DNA from: Erpobdella octoculata | Taxonomy: Eukaryota; Annelida; Clitellata; Hirudinida; Erpobdellidae | Assembly (NCBI GenBank): GCA_963978895.1 | Contig: OZ022241.1 | Span: 12,906,856-12,970,855, forward strand | DNA: 64,000 bases | Reading direction: 5' to 3' | In this document: piece after piece, positions 55,902 through 64,000 of the stretch | How positions within the stretch are numbered: position 1 is the first letter of the stretch | How the letters are laid out: the number at the start of each line of letters is the position of its first letter | The notes under the pieces: generated by a model | What the model saw: the letters and a program-made list of their open reading frames with translations, nothing else | Database searches by the model: none | What the model was told of the DNA's origin: nothing | Made by a program: the position numbers and the translations under genes

Positions 55902-57029
55902 GTATTATATTATTTCTCATATTAACTTACTAATGTTTCGGTTTCATGACAAGTATGTTGGAGACAAGTGCGTACTTAACGAATTATGAAAATAAGTTTC
56001 ACGCCTATAATATACCCTATGGCCTATGCTCAAAGCTCATACTAAAAAATAATTGCGCATATAAAAAATGCTCAGTTGTTAAAACAATTTTATTTTTGCT
56101 GGTGAACACGATGTTTTGTTTTTGTTCTGTTTAGTTTGGTGCAAATTAATTTTATGCAGTAGCGGATCTCCTGGGGTAGTCATGGCCCCCTGTTGTTTTT
56201 AACATTTATTTTTATGAGACGCTAAGAAATATTTATAACAATATTGGAACAAAAAGTATTGTTGAGAACCAGTAATAAGTGAAAAAATCGACATGAAAAG
56301 AAACATTCTTAAATAAAATATGACTACCCTTCCATCGACAAAATTTGGGAAGAAAATTAACTTCTTTCTAGAGAAATAATGAAATTTTTAGCATTACCAT
56401 TGTGGTTTATGGATCTAAAGTCAAGTGTTTGCTCTCCTGTGCCGTATTTGGCCTCCTCCATCTTTTTTGGCCCTTTCCGCCGTCTTTGGATTTCCTGCCA
56501 AATCAGCCAATATTCGTCACTAGCTATATGCGTCAAAAAACCTCAGTTTGTGAAGTCTTGTCTATAAAAACGCTGATTTTTATACAGCTAGCTTATTTTG
56601 CTGCATGGAACAATCAAAAGAATACAAATATAAATCCTACGGAGCTGTTTGTGGGACCACAAAATTTAATAAATTGTTTTGTCGTCAGCAACGAATCTAT
56701 GTTTTGAGTTTCAGTTCGATTGGATGACAGTGTCGGTTAAACCACTTTTTTAAAAGCTACCTGGCAAATAAACGTCATCTTTTGAAAGCTTTTGTGATGT
56801 TAAATTTAGTCAGTAGAAAGAATTGATGACCAACTAACTTGACACTTCATATTGTTTTAAAAACTAATTTATTAAATTATATTTAACTTTTTTAAATATC
56901 AGCGAGTCTACGTTCCAAGTTTCCAAGATTGGACACATTGAACAAAAGTTTCATTTTTCCAAGCAAAACTTTTTCATTTTGTTGTCATTTCTCTATTCTC
57001 ATTTTCCGCATAGTGTATATATAAATATA
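55902..57029. other. Intron-like stretch, nothing recognised
   Basis: The sequence between the exon-7-like segment and the next Helitron. No gene or repeat terminus is recognised except a short degenerate 'gtagcggatctcctgggg' near 56,158 of the kind found at transposon ends. Confidence 0.4.
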
Positions 57030-58102
57030 CTAGCTGGGTTACCCGGCGTTGCCCGGGGAATTTAAAGGTTATTTTATCGTTTTTCTCTCTGGCTCCCGTT
57101 TCCTTAACCGCTCGTTTGCCCGGGCATCTTTGCATCTATTGAAACATTTATGCAGATACTTTTGATTTTTAATTAAAAGAAATACAACAAACACATACAG
57201 TCATTTTATTGCAAAGCTTTCTGATACACAATGTTTTTTGTTTTTCCATAAGGTGCATTAATAGTTATACTATTATACTTAAAATACATTAATAGTTATA
57301 TTGATATACTCACTCACAATAAATTTTTCAATTTTCTTGTCTGTAAGCACAAAATAATATCTGTTAGACTAAAAGTAGCACAAAATAATATCTGTTAGAG
57401 GTTAGAGTGGTTAGATTGGTTAGATTGGTTAGAGTGGTTAGACTGGTAGAGCGATAATGATAGCCTGACACACAACGACCGAAACAATTTACAATTTAAT
57501 ATATACACAACAATAATTAACTATTAAATAATATAAAAATAGTAGCCTAAGTAAATAATATAAGAATAGTAGCCTAAGTTTTTAAATTACTTTGATTTCG
57601 AGAAACCGAGACGATAAACAGCGAATGTAAACAAAACATAGCTCTGATACAATAGCGAAAATAATTAAAAAAATTAATTTTCTAAAACATTCAAAAACAT
57701 TTGAACGATATACAGTAATTAAAAAAATAATAGTATAGTATATAGTATATTATATATTACTTTTGATATATTGATATAATTGATATAAGTAAAATAATAC
57801 TCACTTTTGATTTTGAGAAATCGCGACAACCAACAACGACGGAACAGAAGTCGAAAGCAACACTAAGCTCGTTAAGCCGCGATATAATTGCATAGATAAA
57901 ATATTTCTAAAAATTAATTTTCTAAAATTGCATAGATAAAATATTTCTAAAAATTAATTTTCTAAAAACATTCAAAACAATTTTTTTAAATAAATGAGAC
58001 TATTTGTTAGGTGGTAAATGTTTATTATGTAAAATTTCGTGCAAATCCCTTCATTGGTTTTGGCGTTATTAATGAACATACGTTGCCTTTTATATATATA
58101 GA
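57030..58102 (-). mobile_element. Non-autonomous Helitron, 1.07 kb
   Basis: The 3' end at 57,030 (ctag with the acccggcgttgcccggg hairpin on the plus strand) and 5' TC at 58,102-58,101 (tctatatatataaaaggcaa on the minus strand). Flanked by A at 57,029 and T at 58,103. No coding region. A 40-bp unit ('ttgcatagataaaatatttc...') is duplicated near 57,885-57,965. Confidence 0.8.
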
Positions 58103-58106
58103 TATA

Positions 58107-58240
58107 TCTATATATATATATATATAAAAGAACATGTCCTGACTGACTGACTGACTGACTGACTGACTGACCGACCGACCAACCGACCGACCGACCGACC
58201 GACCGACCGACCGACCGACCGACCGACCGACCGACCGACC

Positions 58241-58271
<31 letters not shown>

Positions 58272-58275
58272 TGTG
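58107..58275 (+). mobile_element. Helitron 5'-end fragment with (GACT/GACC)n
   Basis: Starts tctatatatatatatataaa then agaacatgtcctgactgac, the same 5' end as the nested Helitron at 52.3 kb. Only 4 bp separate it from the 5' end of the Helitron on the other strand. It is truncated after the tetranucleotide array. Confidence 0.65.
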
Positions 58276-59699
58276 TTAACCTGAATACGAATTTGTTGGC
58301 ATCATTTATCGTTATACAAGATATTGGGGTACGCAGTTGCTTGTTTGTTGAACGTGGGATCTTAGATGTTCCGAAAGGATTGCCTTCTCTGAATATTTTC
58401 GTACCATTCGTCTTCCGTGATAGATTTTGTATATCTCTGTTACAAAGATGCTTGTTTTTATTTTGTTTTCCTGAAATTTAAATACACCAAATTTTATTTA
58501 CTGTGGTTTGAAGTTTGTTCTGTGAAATGTGAAATGTGAAAGCTTGCTTGACTAATGGAGATGCCCATACATTTTATTTTGACCTTTATCCTAGTTCAAA
58601 CGTGATAATGATAAAAAAAAACTTATGTTATTTCATTTTAATTCAGAGGAACTGGGAGAGATTCGGGCAACAAACAAAGCTCTCAATGAGAAGTTGCAGT
58701 CTGTATGGGACGAGTTTAATAATCTAACATTTGTGCAGTGTATGAACTTACTTAGACATTAATCGGCTTATTTTTAATGGTAGTAATACTTCAATATGTA
58801 TTCATATATGCCGGTGCTTTTATATTGGTTAAAGCTTTGAAAATCCAAAATAACATTTAATATAGAATGTTTATATTGGATAGAGACTATTAAAGCAACA
58901 CAGGTGCTTTGTGAGCCTGAACTTTTAAATACTTACCATGTTTAATTTAGTTGTGTTTAAAATTGAATTATATTGCTACAATTTTGAAAAATGTGTTTAC
59001 ACGGTAGTTGAAGAAATAAAAAATGCAAACATTTGTTCGTTGATTCACTGAGTCGTTAGCATTAGCCACGTTGGTCAACTTTACTGTTGCTCCATACCAG
59101 GCTCCAAGCGCTTTTGAAAGCAATCTGCGCCACCTGTAGATTTTTTCTTAACCGTTGTTCAACATATTAGGCAAAAAAGACAAAAAAAAACTTTAAAACT
59201 TACAATTTGCGGCTCAAGTTGGTGAGTACTTAAACTGGAGAAACTTAAATTTTTATCAATTTTAAGTTTCACTCGTTGTCTTCATGATTTGGAAACAAAT
59301 GGGGAAATAGATTGGCGCACGAAGGACAAATATTGGCACAGTCAAGGGCTCTGTTGATTTCAGAACTTTTGTTAATAAAAATAATAATAAGTTTTACTTA
59401 GTTGTATTTAAATGACACTTTCATGATTTATTGATGATATTTATACAAATTTCAAAACTACATTATTGTAAATTTAAACATTTGCCTCCTTTCTTCTGGA
59501 GCCACCAATGACCAATGGTATAATGAAAACATTTTCCTTAACAGCTTAAATCAGAAATTTATTTATTACAACCAAATTGTTCTTAGGCTTGATAAAGTTC
59601 TGGACAAGATGATAAAAATTAGAACACATACTAGAAATTTCTAAGGTTACGCAAAAATTCTAAAATACGAAAAATTCCAAAAATATTCCTAAGAAATTT

Positions 59700-59851
59700 T
59701 CGCTTCGTACACCAATTTGGGGGAGTGGTCAAGCCATCGGAGTAATAAAAGTTATAACGCATTTGTGCACTGTCAGTCCAGGTGGCGCTGCAATCGAAAA
59801 AGTATATAATAAGATTTAAAAAATCCGTCATTTTTGACGGGCTATTTCTAG
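59700..59851 (+). mobile_element. Helitron 3'-end fragment
   Basis: Ends with ccgtca-tttt-tgacgg hairpin, gctattt, ctag and T (59,848-59,851). The last 120 bp match 44,840-44,964 ('aggtggcgctgcaatc' in both). The 5' boundary is unclear. Confidence 0.55.
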
Positions 59852-59859
59852 TTATTTTA

Positions 59860-60230
59860 ATATTTTACTATATTTATGAGGTTTTCCTTACACTCGTAAA
59901 TGGCAGTTGAAAAAATTAGAAAATAAAATAACTTGTTAATTTAACGGGCTGAGGTTTGCCATCTAGCAAAAAAAACTAAACAGTAGAAAATAGTTTAATT
60001 AATTTTAATTTAATTTTAATTTAACGCACGCCCTATTCGTCTTACAACCACACTTGCATACGCTAATACAAATAATAATTTTATTTTCACATTTAAAGGG
60101 CTCAGGTTTTCATTACATTCACTAGATGGCAATTGAAAAAACTAAGAAGTAGAAAATAATAATTAGATATTAATTTAAATTTAAAGAGCGCCTTAAACAG
60201 CGGCGGGTCCATCGGCCCCCCCCCCATTAG
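59860..60230. repeat. Diverged tandem duplication of about 190 bp
   Basis: Two segments share 'gggct.aggttt', 'atggca.ttgaaaaaa' and 'agtagaaaata' blocks (about 59,885-60,000 and 60,095-60,165). No gene. Confidence 0.4.
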
Positions 60231-61403
60231 ACGTTTTAACAAAAAATTTCAACTTTATTTTTATACTTAGCTTGCAACTTCATTTTGTTTAACTGTATCA
60301 TAAGGCTTTAACTTTACTAAATTTACCTTTTGACGTCTAGACCATCAATTGTTCTGATATTTGAAAATTTCAAGCCTTTTCTACACCAATTCACTTCAAG
60401 ATTTGTTTCAAATAATATCTCAAAAAACATTTAAACCTCCATTGGTACCATCGGTAGGTATGTCCAGCAAAATTAGTTGAAAATTACACTTTCATTTGTC
60501 TAAATGAGCTCAAATGATTTGACAGCAAATTTTTCTGGCAGTTGTTATTTGTAATATGAATGAAAGATGAAACAAAAATTAATATGTTTCCGGATTTTTT
60601 CAGGCCGCGGATTTAACAAATATCTCAGTGGTTGACTGGATTTTTTAAGACGTGTGGGTCTAACCGTAGATTATTGCTGATAACCAGTCACGAAACAGCT
60701 TAACGGTTCTCTAAGTCCCTGCATATAGTTAAAAACTGGCTGGCCAAAACAGTATTTTTCAGAATGTTTTTGTAGGGTTTTATGCAAAACATCAAAACTG
60801 AGATAGCGCAGGTCATGTCTGTTTGGAATTTTGCATCTGCAATGCCTCTTTTGCCTTCAAAAAATGAAGCATTGCGGATAAAAAATTCTAATGAGTTTTC
60901 ATCAGTGCATCAGAAGTTACATAATAATTGGCAAAAACTGACAACTTTCCGTGGTTTCCATATACCTACCAGCCATTCGGGTAATAATTATTTCAGTCCC
61001 ATCACTTCGATCAGCTTCGGTACGCCTGTGAGGCTAAGTACTTTGGTGTAAAAGTACATGATGGGAAAACTGCGTTGTAGAATAGGTTGATGAACAACAT
61101 CTATATATTAATGATTGAATAAATATTTTTTACAGAACTTTTATAAATGTTTAGGCTTTAAAAAGTTTGAATAACCATCCAGAAACTTGATTCCACTATT
61201 TATTTCCTTATAGATGTCAAACGACAGTAGAACTATAAAGAACAAAGGTGCCAAACTAATAATTAAAAGATGAAATGAAAAAAAAAACTACAAACGCTGA
61301 CCAATGAAAGTGACCTGGGGTTTGAACGGACTGTCTCATCGCCACGCGTCACCAACCTCACGGGTCACTGGTCTGATGATGACAGGTGAACAATGCTTCA
61401 CAG

Positions 61404-61510
61404 ATCAACTTGAGATGGCCGCAGAAAATGAGAAAAGTGCTGTGCTGTTCATTGCAGGGGTTTTCGCTTTGACCTTTAACTTGCTTTTTCTTAATGTTTT
61501 TTTAAACTGA
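61404..61510 (+). CDS. Possible terminal exon with a GPI-type hydrophobic tail
   Basis: After an AG at 61,402-61,403 the frame reads QLEMAAENEKS and then a hydrophobic run AVLFIAGVFALTFNLLF, LNVFLN and stop. Small/polar residues followed by a hydrophobic C terminus are what a glypican GPI-anchor signal needs, and it lies on the glypican strand. Weak points: a poor pyrimidine tract, phase 1 entry while the fusion exon ends in phase 0, and nearby tRNA-like sequence (gtttgaacggact on the plus strand). Confidence 0.3.
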
Positions 61511-62212
61511 AATTTTATTTGCAGGGACAGTAAACCACTCGTAGAAATTATTTAAAAATAAATTTAACTCATTTGCATTTCTCAAACTGAAATTATTAGG
61601 AAAATTTGCATTAATAAAAAATTCAATGTCAAGATATAAAAAAAACGTGACAACTGATAACAGAAAAAGTGAGTTAGAAGATTTGGTTTCTCTCTCGCAA
61701 TTAAATGTCGCCTGACCCAAAACTGAGATCAAATGTCAAAGGTCATGACATTTTAGCAGGTCATCGCTGGCGTGATGTACGTCGACACAACAGATATGAC
61801 TAAGAAGTTTTCTTGACTCGTTTAATTACGCTTCATTGGTGTCCGCACAGAAGTGGATTTTGGTCCTGTAATGCTTTACCGTGTGGGGAGGGTAAGAGGG
61901 GTGAGGGGTAGAAAGGGTAGGGTAGGAAGAATACGGGGTGTTAAAATTGTGTTTTGAATACAAATTTGAAATTTCAAAAGTTTCATTTGTTTTCTTCACA
62001 ATAATTTTGTTGTACGATAGTGGGATATGGTATATTATATGTCTTATATTAAATTCGTCAAACTTTATACTTATAGGGATTGTTTACTATTTGAGCAGAT
62101 TTGTCATAGCGTTCAACCAAAATGTAAAAAAAATCAGTGGCAACCAAACAAAAATACAGGTTAATTACAGGTTGTTTTTGATTCAATTGAACTGTCACTA
62201 ATTATTTCTCAC

Positions 62213-62318
62213 CTTGTTCCGTAAGAAGCCCTCATACTTGCTCATCGTGGTCATGCTTAAATATCCGTTACGACCTTTGTCTGTCAGTCGATAGCTGAAA
62301 CTTTCTACAACAGCACAG
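62213..62318 (-). CDS. Isolated exon of an unrecognised minus-strand gene
   Basis: A 106-nt open segment between a good acceptor (ttctccag) and a good donor (gtgaga) on the minus strand, entering with one split base and leaving in phase 0. It encodes 35 residues including SFSYRLTDKGRNGYLSMTT and SKYEGFLRNK. The composition is unlike the AT-rich background, which supports a real exon. The family is not recognised and neighbouring exons were not found. Confidence 0.5.
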
Positions 62319-63014
62319 CTGGAGAATAAGAATAATAAAATAATAATAATTCAAACACCAGTTTTAATTCTTTTAATTAAATTACTTATTTGTGAACTGA
62401 GACAGAAGTACTTAACCATACTGGCAAGTTCACAAAAGCTAGATTAATTTTGTCGAGAGTTGTACATGATTTATATATCTTTAAATCATTCAATTTATTT
62501 ATTTACAGTGCGAGGTGATTATTACTTCACTGGAATTTTCAATATAAAATATGTTTGAAACAAACCTTTCCTCAACACTCTAACGAACTAAAGCTGGTTT
62601 GATGATGTCATGATATATCGTTTATTAGAAGATATCGTAGATGATGTTATGATATACAGTAAACATAATTTCTATACAATTTCTACATAAAATCAGGAAT
62701 GACTGATAACAGGTGAAGCATTTAAAAACACTTTTAAAAAAGAGTGATTTATTTAATTTAATTAGCCAAGAAACTTTTAGAGAATTTTAAATCACCTTAG
62801 TCGAGACACTTTTCTCTAAATTAATAAAAAAAAACTTTAATTAAATTAATTATAAGCATATTAGAACTTTTAAACTTGCATCTTGGATCATGTCACGAAA
62901 ACTGAATTTGTGTGCAAACTTTTGGAGAGATTGAATAACGAAAGGGGTTTAAAATGGAGTAAATATGCCTTGAAGATACATGCGTAGTGAGCTAAATAAA
63001 TGTATAATTTTAAG

Positions 63015-63128
63015 GCACTTGCATCCGGCAGATTCCAACTGAAATTCATGGGACAATTTGTCAAAGAAATGTTTCTAAAACAATATACAAACCCAGAACA
63101 AGTCCGTTTGGATAGGACAATAAACAAG
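63015..63128 (+). CDS. Isolated exon of an unrecognised plus-strand gene
   Basis: A 114-nt phase-0 segment after tttaag and before gtgaga. It encodes 38 residues including ASGRFQLKFMGQFVKEMF and PEQVRLDRTINK. Charged, non-repetitive composition suggests coding sequence. No family recognised, and the next exon is not in view. Sharing a gene with the 62.2 kb segment is excluded unless a rearrangement inverted one of them. Confidence 0.45.
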
Positions 63129-64000
63129 GTGAGACAATGAACCTGGGCAATTAACCTTTCAGAAGTAATTGCTGGAGAGTGAAAATTGAAATCATCTTAC
63201 CATCTATCCACCCTGGTGGGAGGAATGCAGTGTGACATACATGACGATCTTGAATTATCTTAGCTGGATGTCTACCTAGGTAAATTTCTACTCAATTTGT
63301 TATGCGAAGTTATGTGCTCATAAACCGCTCACAACTTGGATATGTTTTCGTTTTTTCAATCCATTGATTTTTCAACTAGCTGGCTATTCATTTAATCAGC
63401 TGTTTATTTAACCGGCTGTTCTCTTATTTGGTGGTTCTTGCTTTTTGTTGTCCTTTCGTTTGATGTTCGTTGGATTTTTCTGCTTTTTCGTGTTTCCTCG
63501 TTGTTTGCTCATTTATTACTATTGAGGTTCATTCACAGTCACACACCCATCGAAATAATTTTTTGAAAATCTCAAAAGTCATCAAATCATGTTTTGACTC
63601 AGCAAATATTTTGTTCAGATTTAGATAACTCGTTGCTTTTTAAAGATTTGTTAAAACTTGTTCAAACGTTTTTTTTTTCAATTACAATATTTTGGTTAAA
63701 ACTTATGAATGCAAGGAAGAATGAAATCGTGTAACTTAATATTTCTTGAAACTAGGGGCGTGGCATGGTTGGCTAACATTGAATATTACATATTCCATCT
63801 GGCACTTTGTTCATAAAAGAAACCTACGATTGAAGTTTCCTACTGAAGAGATGCTGAAGGAATAAGCAAACATATCCATCAACCAATCAATAGAACATAA
63901 TAACAATAATAATATTAAATATTATTGTTATGAATTTATATAAGAAAAGTCATCATGATGTCATCAATTCGTTTGTTTCTGTGATGTTTAACTTATACAA
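63129..64000. other. End of window, no gene recognised
   Basis: AT-rich sequence. A SINE-like stretch at about 63,755-63,930 (ggggcgtggcatggttggc head and an aataataat tail) is possible but weak. Confidence 0.35.

Larger units (their letters stand above)
49284..58762 (+). pseudogene. Tropomyosin-like exons 4-8, duplicated copy broken by an hAT insertion
   Basis: Exon-like segments: 49,284-49,354 (71 nt), 50,688-50,748 (61 nt, in-frame 15-nt deletion), 50,851-50,878 plus 55,717-55,751 (63 nt when joined), 55,832-55,901 (70 nt) and 58,647-58,762 with stop. Lengths and phases equal tropomyosin exons 4-8. Peptides such as KLTISESELMQAVERAEMSE and ASESEIS are plainly homologous. Intron ends are also similar (for example after exons 4 and 5), as is a stretch after the stop, so this is a genomic duplication, not a processed copy. 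The reading frames are intact except for the transposon, but most differences in the exon 7 copy are amino-acid changing. The parent has 759 coding nt; exons 1-2 are absent here. Confidence 0.85.

Noticed and set aside
49284..58762. Tropomyosin-like exons as alternative exons of the upstream tropomyosin gene
   Set aside because: Nine glypican exons on the same strand lie between them, and the first copy is fused in frame to glypican; a duplication is simpler. Not excluded without transcripts.

Overview
The window is AT-rich, intron-rich nuclear DNA from an invertebrate animal. The evidence is two classic metazoan genes split by phase-consistent GT-AG introns (a short tropomyosin and a glypican), TTAGGG-type interstitial repeats, tRNA-derived SINEs, and a dense mixture of Helitron, hAT, LINE, Penelope and Ty3/gypsy elements. 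The species cannot be named from the sequence. The tropomyosin is divergent enough that a non-vertebrate, possibly early-branching animal seems likely, but this is an inference.

Layout on the + strand: a decayed piggyBac-like element (about 0-1.1 kb); the 3' end of a CCHC zinc-knuckle protein gene (2.45-4.25 kb); a complete eight-exon short tropomyosin gene (6.6-13.6 kb) with tandem repeats and transposon remnants in its introns; a repeat-rich spacer; and a glypican gene with nine recognisable exons (17.65-49.16 kb). Glypican intron 2 is about 19.6 kb and holds most of the mobile DNA: (TA)n arrays, an almost complete CR1/Jockey-type LINE, a second LINE remnant, a (TATATC)n array, a nearly intact Ty3/gypsy element with integrase encoded before reverse transcriptase (Gmr1-like), and a Penelope-like element with a hammerhead ribozyme.

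The most unusual feature is the 3' end of the glypican gene. Its acidic, SGSG-containing exon runs without a break of frame into sequence homologous to tropomyosin exon 3. It is followed by exons homologous to tropomyosin exons 4, 5, 6, 7 and 8 (49.28-58.76 kb), all on the same strand, with matching phases and partly conserved intron sequence. Spliced together, glypican exons 1-9 (1683 nt) plus the tropomyosin-like exons would make an open reading frame of 687 codons. An hAT transposon (50,879-55,708), flanked by a perfect 8-bp target duplication, splits the exon-6-like segment and supplies a stop codon at its edge. A Helitron has inserted inside the hAT. The locus therefore records a glypican-tropomyosin gene fusion later broken by transposition. 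Many of the differences from the parent tropomyosin exons are non-synonymous, which suggests relaxed constraint.

The last 5 kb holds a possible glypican GPI-signal exon (61.40-61.51 kb) and two isolated exon-like segments, one on each strand (62.21-62.32 kb minus, 63.02-63.13 kb plus), whose genes are not recognised.
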